Positions 1 to 10,726 of a DNA stretch of 23,533 bases are shown piece by piece (the first letter of the stretch is position 1; every line of letters begins with the position of its first letter). A program made the position numbers and the translations under genes. The notes under the pieces are model-generated. The model searched no databases, was not told the DNA's origin, and was given only the letters and a program-made list of their open reading frames with translations. This stretch comes from Halocafeteria seosinensis (lineage: Eukaryota > Sar > Bigyra > Bicosoecida). The stretch is taken from contig LVLI01000401.1 in assembly GCA_001687465.1 (NCBI GenBank), positions 1 to 23,533 on the forward strand, in the 5' to 3' direction.

Positions 1-561
1 CACCTATCTTGCCGATGTTGTATCCATTTAAGCTTCTTCGTTTTTTGTCACTCCAACCATCAAGCTGCAAAGTGTATCCTCCATCACTTTCACGGATATC
101 TGACCACATTACTTGCCAGATTCTGGCGTGCTCGGTCTGCAAGATTCGCGTGGCCATCGTTTCACGTGATACTCGTGCGTATGCAGGTCGGAGGCGGGAT
201 ATAAACTCTTTCCATCTTGAATTGCGTAATACATTGAATGGAATGTTGCAAGCTATCAAAGCTCGAATCAGCAAAAAATGAACCTGCTCTGCAGCTTTGG
301 CTGTCGTTACGAACTGAGACGAAAGCCTAGTAAAACGGGGAGGCTCTTCCCTCTTAATCCACTTGGATTCAATAGCACCGCCTTCGGGTTTTACACCTGA
401 TACATCGATTTCGGATTCATAGAGCCATTGTTCGCTATCTGGTTGATGATGGTACCCAAAGCGCCCGCAGCGTGGACCTTCTCGCACGATTTATGGTGCG
501 TCGGCATGTATGAAGTCGTTCTGGCTATCACATCATTATCGCAAAAGTTGCACACGACCAC
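1..561 (-). pseudogene. Degenerate hAT-type transposase (BED-like finger + DUF659-like region)
   Basis: Read on the minus strand, two overlapping frames look like a transposase. The upstream frame (561 down to a stop at 391-393) holds CNFC followed 15 residues later by HHKSC, a BED-type C-x2-C...H-x3-C finger. The second frame is open from 490 to the window edge and holds IRALIACNIPFNVLRNSRWK, then TLQLDGWSDKKRRSLNGYN, which match the DUF659 / RNase H-like start of hAT transposases (an 'acgiPF' motif, then 'l.lDGWs'). The two halves are in different frames and join near 390-400. A 35-nt intron would restore the frame but is shorter than every other intron here, so a frameshift is likelier. 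The frame upstream of the finger is also closed by a stop at 601-603. The catalytic core lies beyond the left edge. The family call is by motif recognition; degeneracy is inferred from the frames. Confidence 0.8.
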
Positions 562-844
562 TTCGAATCTTTTGATAGTTGGTATCGGGTTGCGCCGTCC
601 TTAATATGGAAATATTCCCATGTTCAGTGCGGTGCTTTACCCATTCGAATTTGAATCCTTGAGCCTTTTTGTAGTTTTCTTCCGGGGGCCCTCGAGAGGG
701 GCCTGTCTACCTGGGACGACCTGAGACGTATCGCTTATCCTTGTTGGCGCTGAGGGCGGCACAGGCCTCTATACGATGAGGAGATCACGTGTATATCGGT
801 AGAATCATGCACGAAGCACTATGGAAAGATATATTGAAGAATAA

Positions 845-928
845 AAGTGCGCACTTGTGCCAACCCTAAAATTGGCCTATGTTGTGCCAACCGTGGCATG
901 CCACCGTGCCAGTGCCACTTGGCACGTG
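845..928. promoter_or_regulatory. Cluster of short palindromes with GTGCCA/TGGCAC half-sites
   Basis: Three perfect dyads lie within about 80 bp: AAGTGCGCACTT at 845-856, GTGGCATGCCAC at 893-904, and GTGCCA-CT-TGGCAC at 912-925. TTGTGCCAACC occurs twice directly, at about 855 and 882. A CACGTG box is at 923-928. The cluster sits about 380-460 bp upstream of the nucleoporin start. The arrangement suggests dimeric protein binding, but no function is shown. Confidence 0.4.
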
Positions 929-1103
929 GCGCTGCCCGTGCCCCACGCCCTACTCTCAGCCTGCCTGTCTGTGGCCCGGGCCAAGACCGTGCAAACAAAT
1001 GTGCTACTTGTGGAAGCCATTTCATTTCATTGGTACACGTATATGTATGCATGGATGAGTGTACAGCACAGTACAGTACAATACAGTTGTACAGTAGCAA
1101 GCA

Positions 1104-1130
<27 letters not shown>
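1104..1130. repeat. (TG)n microsatellite
   Basis: An uninterrupted alternating TG run of 27 bases, about 13.5 units. It is preceded by TACAG/TACAGT-like repeats from about 1060 to 1100. Such runs are prone to length change. Confidence 0.95.
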
Positions 1131-1134
<4 letters not shown>

Positions 1135-1303
1135 TGTCGTCTTATGCATGCATGCTAAGCCTAGTAGTTCTTTGATCTGCTCCCACTTTGAGTTCTAGGG
1201 GTAGGGAGGAGAAGGGACAAAAGCACAATTGCACCCAAAGAGCACAGATATATGGTTGTTCAGAGGTACCGTGTTCGTGGATCAAAGAGTAGAATCGCAT
1301 ATC

Positions 1304-4300
1304 ATGCTGAGTGGGCGTCGATCGGGAACGTCTCAGGCTGGTGTGGGAGCCAGAGCCTCGAGCGATGGGCCCTCGGATGGCGTCGCGCCGGAAGATCATG
1401 CGCTTTTCAGTGATGAATACAGAGAGGTCATCGAGCAGACGAATCGTGAGATTCTAGAACAAGAAGACGATGCTGAACTGGACGCATTGCTGTACGAAGG
1501 AGGGGCAGAGCTCCTCAGTCGACTACACAAGAACGCAGCCAGCCAGATTTGCTCGTATTATATTGGTACGGTGGATCCGACGAGTGCCACGCCCACGGGA
1601 GGTCTTGGAGACGGTGAAGGGATCCATGGAAGTCTGCGCAATGAACGCAATTTGTGGAGACTGGCCTTGGCACTCCACGAGTTTGACTTTGGACGATCTT
1701 TGGATGCAGAACTCGCTGCGTCAGGAGGAGGGGCCTCGGTGGTTGGCATGGATTGTGTTCAACACGACCGTAGAATCATCGAAGCCGAACTCTCCTCGAA
1801 CAAACAACTCCAGCTCATGAGTATTTTGTTGCGTTGGCTATGTGAAAACGCGGAGGACAAACTGCGAGTTCATCTCCCCGCCAAGGCGGCGCACGAGCTA
1901 GACAGGAAGCGCAAAGAAGAGCTTCGAAGAGTAATCACGGAAAATAGACCCCAAGACACTGCTGACTCCGGACCTGGAGAGTCCTCTTCCAAGAGCGGGG
2001 AGGAACTTTTGGAGGAACTGTTTCACAGAAACGAAGACGGCATCGTACAAGAAGCGCAAAGCATGTGGTTTGACACGCGCAGGAGAAAAGCTACAAGGAG
2101 CAGTAAAGACCTGGATCCTGACGGACCACATCGCCATCTTTTTGTAGATAGTCAGGTAGACGAAGTCGCAACGCCACTAACGACAGAGGATTCTCAAACT
2201 GAAGCAGATATACTCGAAACTGTTTGGTCATGTTTGCGAGCGGGAAGAATGCAGCTGGCACGGGACATATGTCAACTCTACGGACATCCCTGGAGGTCCG
2301 CGTTGCTAATCGGCGGATCATACCCATTTGATGGCTCACTGGAAGAACTTCGTTCCTTTGGATATGAACTTGGCAACGAGTTTTTTCCAAACTCTCAAGA
2401 AGCTGTTCCCAATAAGGCAATTGAAAGCAAAATTGGAAACCCGTACTACAAGCTGTGGAGGCAGTCCTTGAGGAATTACGCGAGGAAACTGTTTAACTCC
2501 GTGCAGAAGGGTCCGTACAAGGATAAATACTTGTACGATGCAGAAGCAGCTCCTTCTATCATTAAGTTGGAGTTGGCCATTAGCAGCTTGCTGTCCCTTG
2601 ACGTTAGCTCCACAGTACAGAGTGGGTTAGTGCACTCTTGGCAAGACTTTGCTTGGGTTTATGCTAGGACTGCTTTGGTATCACAGCTGGACTTGGTAGT
2701 GGAGCATCATAAGCAAAAGCAAAGGAAGTGCTTTGAAGCGTTTCCGACTTCCCCGCGTCCCGCAACCTTGGAAGATTTGGCTGGTTCCGGTAATTCAGGC
2801 TCCCTACCGTATTGCTTTACTCATAAGAGCGGGATACACGCAGAACAAACTTCAAATTACCCTTCCGGCAGAAGCGGCTCTTCTTATACCGAAACACTGA
2901 CTATTCAAAAGTTATTTGATGATTTGTCCAGTGGGAGCCACAACCTCCACCACGTGTCTACCAGTTCCAGTACTCCTTCGTCGTCAACGAACCGAAATAC
3001 CGGTAGTGCTACTGCAACTACTCTTGAGTTCAGGGTGACTCGGGCGCTTGTTTCGCTTGCTGATAGCCCTGGGAATTTGGAAAACGTCCTCAACGAACTC
3101 GACCAAATTACCGCTGGACACTCTCACGGTGGGCCAATGGATGCGACGATATCCAGTATCTTGGAAGACCAAGCCGCATCGAGTACCAACAGTCAAGGAG
3201 GCGAGGCTGTACCTCTCGGCAGGTCTGCTCCACCCACCCTCATCACCAAGTTTAGATCGTCGTTCGTATCCACGATGATACCTTTACGGAGATTTGTCGC
3301 TCTATTTGTAATGTACTTGAGGGACTTCGGATTGCTGCGAGGACATTTGCCGCCCGCTGAGGAACAACACAGTTTGTATAGTCCGCAGTCTTTGTCACGA
3401 ACACAAGCTGATGATTTAAATTCTGAGGATATGATGTCCGTTCCTGTATGGAGGCTATGTGATAAGCTAATTTCCCGTTTCATTGAATGCTTGTTGTGGT
3501 CTTCCGCGCCTCATAAGAGTGCGGAGTTTGCTTGCAGGCTGTCAGCCCCGCGCGCCATTCGTCTATATGCAAGCATCCTTCAACGGTTACCCTTAACAAC
3601 GGAACGGCGACTAGCGCTACGCTCGGGTTGGCGATACTTACCCGGACTCATGCCAAACGTTGTCAGAACCGCAGCTGCAGGATTGTCACTTCCTGACTCA
3701 AATGGAGAGACCAGATGGAGTCGTGGTTCCGTTGATGCTGAGTTGAATGAAATTGCTCCATCTTACCATTCCAGTGGCTTTCCTCTCCCGTCCTCAGATT
3801 GTCCATCAGACTTGGTTAATGCCGGTCTCGGATTAGATGACTGGAAGAGACTTCAGGGCTTAACATTGTATGCCAGTGCTGTTGATGCGTCAACCAGATA
3901 TGAGGGTGTTCTTTCCCGTGATATATGGCGCATGGGAGCCGATATGATCGCTCTATGCAACTCCCTCCTCCGAGTCCTTTTCGTTGAATTCTGCAGTGCT
4001 ACTGCGTCCTCTGTCCGCGAACAAAAATTGTTTGCTGGAAAAGCCTTAGTTTTTGGTTTAACAGACTTGGGCATCGATTATGGTCCCTTCATGCGGGAAG
4101 ATATCGTGGAGTTCGTCCGCGCTAATGTCGGAAGAATACAAGCGGAAGGAAAGAGTGACGCCGATGATCACATGGAATGGAGCAAATTCTTGAAGACGTA
4201 TACGGAGGTAGAGATAATACTTCTTGAATTTGAAGGATGGCAGAGCCTTATCCAGGCGTTGCTGTTGGAGAAAACTTGTCGCCATCAGATGAAGTCACAT

Positions 4301-4900
4301 CCTAGCTCCCTCGACGCACAGGCTGTGCAAACACTATCTCAATCAGTGAGTGATTTCCATCAATTTGTTGCGTCATCGCTGCTCAGTTCACAGACCGCGT
4401 GGATTGTCCCTTTCCAAGGAGATCCTCGAGGATACAACCAGGCGGAATTGCCATCGGGGGTACATCTGGATGATAGTTTAGAATATAGAGGTGCCTATGT
4501 GTTCAAGCGGGAAGACATTCAGCTGGGAGATGATCCCAGTATCATTGGCCGCTCGCGACTCCCTCCACCAGTGTCTTTGGTCAGGAGAAAAGTGCTGCCA
4601 TTGATCGTGCAGAGGCTTTTGGAGCTTCATGAGGACTTTGGTATGTGGTTATTGGGTGAGTCAGTCGTAGATCCGGTACAAAACTATGAAGCTAGGGTGA
4701 GAAGGAGGGAACGCCATTTGCCATTGGTGTCAAAGCACTGGAGTGATGCTGTGGCAATAGCGGACGATCTAGCGTCAGAAGGGAAAGCTGATTTCGCACA
4801 TACCCTCCACTATTCATTTACACAGGAAGATTTAGATAGCATTTTGTCACGAATTTCGCAACTCGCTATGAAGCTAATGCATCTTCAAGGTTTTGCGTAG
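1304..4900 (+). CDS. NUP107: Nuclear pore complex protein Nup107-like (intronless)
   Basis: A single exon of 1198 residues. The frame opens further upstream, but 1304 is its first ATG; the codon at 1229 is TTG. Nup107 (Nup84 in yeast) is an alpha-helical scaffold of the Y-shaped outer-ring complex of the nuclear pore and binds Nup133 through its C-terminal part. Visible family signatures are AGRMQLARDICQLYGHPWRS near residues 311-330, which matches the helix-turn-helix 'A..lC...Gq.WraA.l.G', then GNPYYKLWRQSLRNYA near 379, and a C-terminal 'EGWQSLIQALL' helix near 976. The first 70 or so residues are Ser/Gly/Asp-rich and probably disordered. A Ser/Thr-rich loop around residues 525-570 and the overall length exceed the usual 850-950 residues of the family. 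Identification is by these short signatures and helical character, so it is strong but not certain. Its stop lies 72 bp from that of the convergent gene. Confidence 0.82.
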   Translation: MLSGRRSGTSQAGVGARASSDGPSDGVAPEDHALFSDEYREVIEQTNREILEQEDDAELDALLYEGGAELLSRLHKNAASQICSYYIGTVDPTSATPTGGLGDGEGIHGSLRNERNLWRLALALHEFDFGRSLDAELAASGGGASVVGMDCVQHDRRIIEAELSSNKQLQLMSILLRWLCENAEDKLRVHLPAKAAHELDRKRKEELRRVITENRPQDTADSGPGESSSKSGEELLEELFHRNEDGIVQEAQSMWFDTRRRKATRSSKDLDPDGPHRHLFVDSQVDEVATPLTTEDSQTEADILETVWSCLRAGRMQLARDICQLYGHPWRSALLIGGSYPFDGSLEELRSFGYELGNEFFPNSQEAVPNKAIESKIGNPYYKLWRQSLRNYARKLFNSVQKGPYKDKYLYDAEAAPSIIKLELAISSLLSLDVSSTVQSGLVHSWQDFAWVYARTALVSQLDLVVEHHKQKQRKCFEAFPTSPRPATLEDLAGSGNSGSLPYCFTHKSGIHAEQTSNYPSGRSGSSYTETLTIQKLFDDLSSGSHNLHHVSTSSSTPSSSTNRNTGSATATTLEFRVTRALVSLADSPGNLENVLNELDQITAGHSHGGPMDATISSILEDQAASSTNSQGGEAVPLGRSAPPTLITKFRSSFVSTMIPLRRFVALFVMYLRDFGLLRGHLPPAEEQHSLYSPQSLSRTQADDLNSEDMMSVPVWRLCDKLISRFIECLLWSSAPHKSAEFACRLSAPRAIRLYASILQRLPLTTERRLALRSGWRYLPGLMPNVVRTAAAGLSLPDSNGETRWSRGSVDAELNEIAPSYHSSGFPLPSSDCPSDLVNAGLGLDDWKRLQGLTLYASAVDASTRYEGVLSRDIWRMGADMIALCNSLLRVLFVEFCSATASSVREQKLFAGKALVFGLTDLGIDYGPFMREDIVEFVRANVGRIQAEGKSDADDHMEWSKFLKTYTEVEIILLEFEGWQSLIQALLLEKTCRHQMKSHPSSLDAQAVQTLSQSVSDFHQFVASSLLSSQTAWIVPFQGDPRGYNQAELPSGVHLDDSLEYRGAYVFKREDIQLGDDPSIIGRSRLPPPVSLVRRKVLPLIVQRLLELHEDFGMWLLGESVVDPVQNYEARVRRRERHLPLVSKHWSDAVAIADDLASEGKADFAHTLHYSFTQEDLDSILSRISQLAMKLMHLQGFA

Positions 4901-4972
4901 GAATGGAGGACCCCGTACATTACATTCGTGTGCCAAATGAATACAGTGGTGTTTTCGTCGTTATTGCATTTT

Positions 4973-7900
4973 TTATACTTTTCCACCAGATTGTTGCGTT
5001 GCCAATAGAGTCGTGGCATCGTTCCTGTCTTCCGACGCTGCGAGCTTCTCGGTTATGTCCTTGATATGGGAGCGCAGCTGCGGTGCGGAGCTGAGCAAGT
5101 CCTCGGGAATTAACACGAGGAGATTGAAAGCCGCGTTTAAAGAGCTTCCTACCTTTTCAATTGTCGGCATGGTTATAAACAAAAGTGATAAAGTAAAGCA
5201 AATGACGAAAGCAGCGGTGGCGACTTCTTGCTGACGGATGGATCGCTGCACTATGGTGTTGGACTCCTCCAGGCTTTGCCCCACCAGAAAGACCGTTGCC
5301 TCTAATGCAAGCGGAAACAGCATTTCGTGGAAATGTTTCAAATCCTGCTGGAGCCATTTTCTGTTCTTCAAGTAAGCCAATGCATCATCGTTGCCCACCT
5401 CTAACCCGGGTAACTTCCCGAGTATATCCAATCCACGATTCAGAAATGACCGCACGTATGCGCGAAGTCCGTGTTTCAGTGCCGTTTTCAGACACGCGTG
5501 TTCATGCTTGTCTCCAAAAAGGAAGCATGCATTTTCTGTCCAGACCTCGTGCTCCACTGAATCTGACCTTGGTTCTGGAAGGACATCCCTCCGGCCATTG
5601 AGTAGTGTCGTCATTCTCTCGACAGCACTGTTACGCTGGAACAGGGCATTTCTTCGGTAGAATTCTCTCGCTTCCAGAGTTGCATTCCCGATTCTGGTGG
5701 AGCCACGACCCGCTCGCAGCGACAGGAGAATCACGTCCTGCTCAAAGTCAATCCAGCCGATCATTGAGTTTTCCTTAATGCGCACCTTCGCCGCCTCGCT
5801 TTCCAGGTCACTCAGGGTGGAAACATTTACCCCGTAGACGAACACGCACCAACCTATCAGCAGGGCTAATGGAGCCAGCGCTTTCGCAAGAGATGTATAT
5901 AGAAACTTCTTCGAGTATCGGTACCTCCTTTTCCCACTCTCCGTATACTGTATCTTTTGGGAGTGTTTGCTCTTTCGTCTTGTTGACTTTGTCGCCTCAG
6001 AAACGGCTTGTTCAGATTCAACTATGTTATGTTTCTTATTGATCTTCCCGCTGTGAGTTTTGGCCAGACTTTGTGGCTGATTTTCTTGATCATTCTCTGA
6101 CTTCTCAGCCCCAGCGATACCTTCATCCCCTTCCCCAAATTCTTCACTATTGTTATCATCGTCGGACTCACCCTCTCCCAACAGCTCGGCGTTATGTACC
6201 TGTTCAAGGTGTGTTTTGAGGGCTTTGTTGGCGGTACCACGCATTCGCTTAATGAACTTCAGTGGGATAAGCATGAATGATTTCAAGATTTCCTTTCGGT
6301 TTCGGGTGAGTACCCAGATCGCGTACACCAGACTAACAGCGACAGTGCCAGCAATAAAAACAAGGACTAAGAACATGCTCATTGCGATGTTGAGGACATA
6401 GTCATCTACGACCTTCCGGAAGTATTCTATACGTCGTGTAGATGACGCATTGAAAGCATCCTTAGCGACAACGGCATTATCCATAAGTAGTTGCACTTCG
6501 TGCGTGGTTTGACCGGGCACAAGGTTTGAACCGTTGCTTTTATCCTTTAGTTCTCTTAGATGGGCAAAAATGAAATCGCGGATTTCCACTGTAGACAATT
6601 GCTCCCTTTCACCAGTGAACTTGTTTACTACGGGTCTCATCTCATTGAGCTCATTTTCAGCCGGCGTCCCTCCAATGTCAAACACCTGACGAGTGGATCC
6701 GGTTGCCTTTCTCATGAACCGGTCTATGTTCCTGACTACAGAGGACCACATGTGTTCAGTGGTACCAACTGTATCCTTAAACTCGGAGTTCGGCAAATGA
6801 GCCAGGAACAGAGATGTCTGAAGTGAAATGAACGAAGTCAGTTCGAAACTGCCATAATGAATGCTCTCTGTGTGCTCTATCGCGCGATGGTTGGTTCGCG
6901 ACAGCTCCACGCGTGCAACAATAGAAAATAGAGCGAATGCGAACACCGACGCCACCACAACATATCTTGCTTTTTTGACAATAGGCTTAACCCCGGTTAT
7001 ATTTTGGGCTATGACATGTTGCAGGAGTCGCCGCACTGAGCCGGTAGTCCCAATACTACTTTGACCTTGGCTCCCACCCCATCCTTTACTTTCAGTTTTC
7101 ATTCCGTTAATTGATTCGTCCGCTGTTTGGAAGGACTTACCAGTGCTTTGAGACACGGTCACTGTGCCATTGGCGTCCGCATCCGCCTTGGCCGAATGAG
7201 CATTTTGCTGGAACGGGGGTATTAGCGCCTCAGGAATTTTGACATTCTTCTTTGCCTTCAAAACTGTCCCGGAATATGGGCTTGCTGCTACATGTCCCGC
7301 AGTAGCGCCGTTATCCGGGCTGTCGTTAATGCTGCCGCTCTCGCTGTTTTGCTCGTTGCTTAGACTTGGAAGGTGTCCTTGTGCTTGTGGCGCATCCGCT
7401 TCCGCGGGTACTATTTCCTGCGAAGATCTGTTGTCGGGCAATAATCGAATGGCTGAATTGCCCTGAGCTTGGACGTCCACAGACGCTTGACTCGCGCAGC
7501 CTCCATCGTTGTTTCCAGCTCCACTAGCTCCACTGACTGGGCACTTGGAAGTATCTGTCGACAGGTGGAACTTATTCTCGGTCTCATTTTTCTTGCTTTC
7601 TCGTTTCTTCTTTGATACAGTTGTACGGGCCTTTTTCTTCCAAGCAAGTAAGAACACGCTGCCGTAGCCATTCACAGGTATCTCTTGGACACGGCCAAGT
7701 ATTGTCGCATACCCTCTTCCAGCTCTTTTCTTCACATTGATCGACGCATGCTCTGAACGACTTCGTAGTGCCTTCAAAAACTGCCTCGCTTTCTCCTGCG
7801 TCTCCGCTTGATTCGTGCAGTAGTCGCGTACGTTCATCGAGCTGTTGTGGCTTTTATCATTTCCAGTCGTTGTTGAGTTATCATCAGTAGCTACCTTTAA

Positions 7901-10726
7901 GTCGGGAAAGAAATCTCCCATAAAATGCTCGTCGTCATCCAACTCTTCAGCAGAAATCCCTAGTATGTCCGAGAAAGAGAGAGAATCGGCATGCAATATT
8001 TGATATTTTTGTTTCTCATTATCGAACAAGATAAAGTGCTCATCTGTTTTGGGGCTGTTCATGACTGCTGAGAAACGTGGTGCAGCATTAGGATCGTCTT
8101 GCCGGGGAGGGACTTCCCGCACTCTCATCACTATAGGGATTAAATGCGACGAGCCGTTTAATGCCAGCATAGACCTCACACAATTCATCATTACTCCTTT
8201 ACCAGTGGCGCCAAACCTGACGAGATAGGAATTATGTAAGATGGAAAACGGCTTGGGGATAACTACAGTAATATCATTCCCAATAAGGTCTCCTGATGAA
8301 ATACTGCCAGGAGTCAATCGAAAAAAGAAAGAAAGTCATAAGATAATAACCACAGCGAAGAAAGCCGATGTATTCGACTTACCCGAATAAGCTACAAGCT
8401 GCGCTGTTTGCTTCAACAATTTCGCCAATACGGGATGGGTCTCCAGAAATAACTATTACCGCACTACTTTCGTCGTTGGCATCCACATCTGCAACAGATA
8501 CAGGCCTAGATACTAAAGACCCCTAATTCAGAGTATTAGTTAACGGTTATGTTACCTCCGAATTTGCCCTTAAAATGGAAGTTAGGTAAGTGACTCCTCT
8601 TGTCTGTTCCGACAGCTTCCTCGATCCGATCGGCCTTATTGAAGTATTCGTTTGATTGTTCTTCATCACCCTTTAAATTACGAATGAATCCACCGTATCC
8701 ACGCAAAGCAATTACGCTTTCTGGGTTCAGCCTCAAACATTCTCGGTAATAATTATCGGCTTGAGTCATTGCTTTCGTCAGACGTTTGGCATAGTCTTGC
8801 AGTCGCCCCAACGCGGGAGCTGGAGCCATCAGCGAGTTCCAAAGCTGAAACACCACTTGATATACCTTTGTCTCTTCCGAGCTAGCACTCCTCCACTTCT
8901 GGTCAAACAATACTCGATCTACCGCGTTTAATTCATGTGAAGAACTGCTTGAGGACGACTCTCGCATCTGGCGTAGCCGTTGATAAACAACGAACCGAAT
9001 ATCTGGAGCACTACATTTTTTCTGTGCTTGGCTTAGAATTCGCATTTCCATATACAAATTGTCTCGGTAATGACGAAAAAATGTAGAAGACTCAAGAAGG
9101 ACATTACCACTTGATGGAAACCGTTCAACCATCCCCTGGTATGCCTTTTCAATTTGGTCTCTCAATTCTTCAAGTGTAGTTGTGTCAGCGTAGCCGTTGC
9201 CTAACTGTAGCATTCTTGATTCTGTTGCAGGGATCCGATAGCACTTCTTCTCTTTTTCGTTTGATGCATCCTCAAGAAGATTGGTGGATTCATCGGCATC
9301 TTCTTCAGACGCTGAAGCAAAACGATCAAACCTAAGATATTCGGACTTTAGTGCTTCATAAATATGGATCCGTTTGCGGGCCCAGATACTTAGCTCGTAA
9401 GAGTATTGGAGCATGTTGAAAGGTTTCCTAATGATACCGTCGTGGATTATGCGGCACTGTAGGGCTCCTCCGATGAATGCAAGGGGTACTCCTAAAAACA
9501 AAAATAAACTAGTGTCGTACATAGGCTGGACCAACACGACCAGGGAGGCTGAATCGAGGCACCGGAGGTCACAGTATTTATCTAGTAAAACCAGACACAG
9601 AAATTCAAACCGTACGCTTACCAATGCAGGCCATTGAGTAGCCGAACGCACATGCTGACTTGAGCTCGTTGATTTTAAACTGTACATAAGGCATGCTCAC
9701 CAAGTACACGGAGACAAAGGTTGCGCTGCTTACAATCAGAAGCAGTTGACCTATCCATGGAGTCACCGACGATAACATGAGACTGAAGAAAAATGAAAGG
9801 ACCACCTTATTCGCCAACATTGCAACGTCTCCCCTCCCTGTGACATAGAATACAAGGAAACAATATAAATTCGGCTTCCGTGAACCAACATACGAGTTTT
9901 GGCGAACACTGGACGAGCCGTACCATGAACTTGTGCAGAAATCACATTTGAACGGATATCCCTGTCGAAAAAAACTGATCCCATAAAGATAGCTAGTCCG
10001 ACAAACAGGGGAACCAAAATGAGCACTGCCACTGAAACACCTATATGTAATCCCTCAAAGCACTGTAGTGAGTCGAAGACTACCCAGTTCCCTTCATGGG
10101 TACACTGGAAGGTCTGCAGGAGGAGCGACAAAAGCGGCAGGAAGAGTATTGTCCCCGAAAGCATTCCCATTGCTCGTAATATCCGAAGTGAAAGCGGACT
10201 CTGGCTAGCTCCAATACTGCAAATGTCTAGCGCAACCATTTACCATTTAAATACACAACTCAAAGTTGGCTGATGCTTTAACCAACGCACCTGAAGTTAT
10301 AACCAATCAGCGCCACCAACCCTACCAGCGTTCCAGTCCAGAGGACGGAAACGACGTAGATGAAAAGCCAGAGTCCTTGTCCAAGCTTATCAATGGCCTG
10401 CTGAGTGAAACTTAACCAGGAGAGGAGTGATTCAAGCAGGGAGTGCATTCCAGAGGTATTGGCTTCGGCTACTTTAAAAATCAGTTGCAACGGGAAAGCC
10501 AGGAGTTGGAGGAAGTCGACAATGATACTCAGAATGAAGAACCATGGTCGGACATTTGTATCCTTCGCACATAAGTAGATGGTTTCGTAGAAGGCGCCTG
10601 TGGAAGGTACATCAAGGGTGCTCCAATGAAGAAGCAGGTGTGGTTTACCGTTAAGCGTTACCATGCGCCGGACTCACCTTGCAGCAAAGCCACGATAGAG
10701 GAGCCCGATTTCCTTCCACGCGCCAT
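4973..10726 (-). CDS. Tmc-like (tiny macrocysts) multi-pass membrane protein with TPR-like and PAS regions
   Basis: Seven exons on the minus strand: 10726-10678, 10597-10291, 10216-9894, 9837-9622, 9491-8556, 8488-8383 and 8303-4973. All introns are GT-AG (80, 74, 56, 130, 67 and 79 nt) and every junction keeps frame, giving 1755 residues. Order: short cytosolic start; about six or seven membrane segments (residues ~30-315) with a Cys pair around EGNWVVFDSLQCFEG; a helical TPR-like region (~315-600) ending in the TmcB/TmcC-type motif LNPESVIALRGYGGF...ADRIEE; and a PAS domain built across the last two introns (AVIVISGDPSRIGEIVEANS, LFG, ITVVIPKPFSILHNSYLVRF). Then follow a polar linker and four more membrane segments near 1092, 1285, 1446 and 1695, with acidic and basic loops. 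Dictyostelium TmcB/TmcC share this N-terminal plan; their molecular function is not established, so a sensory role is inference. No cyclase or kinase domain is visible. Confidence 0.83.

Larger units (their letters stand above)
562..1303. other. Non-coding spacer upstream of the Nup107-like gene
   Basis: No open frame here resembles a protein. A minus-strand frame around 575-655 may be a further out-of-frame piece of the transposase relic. From about 845 the sequence is dominated by short palindromes, TACAG-type motifs and a TG run, listed separately. The promoter of the nucleoporin gene should lie here, but no clear TATA element or initiator can be named. Confidence 0.6.

Noticed and set aside
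9-281. Plus-strand 90-codon open frame
   Set aside because: It lies opposite the transposase-like frame on the minus strand, which has clear family motifs; this is its shadow.
847-1198. Overlapping open frames on both strands ending in Cys/Val runs
   Set aside because: They read through the palindrome cluster and the TG microsatellite; the composition is that of repeats, with no protein signature.
4973-8317. Treating the long minus-strand ORF as a stand-alone gene starting at 8317
   Set aside because: The putative start codon there is TTG and lies inside an intron; splicing to the upstream exon completes the PAS domain.
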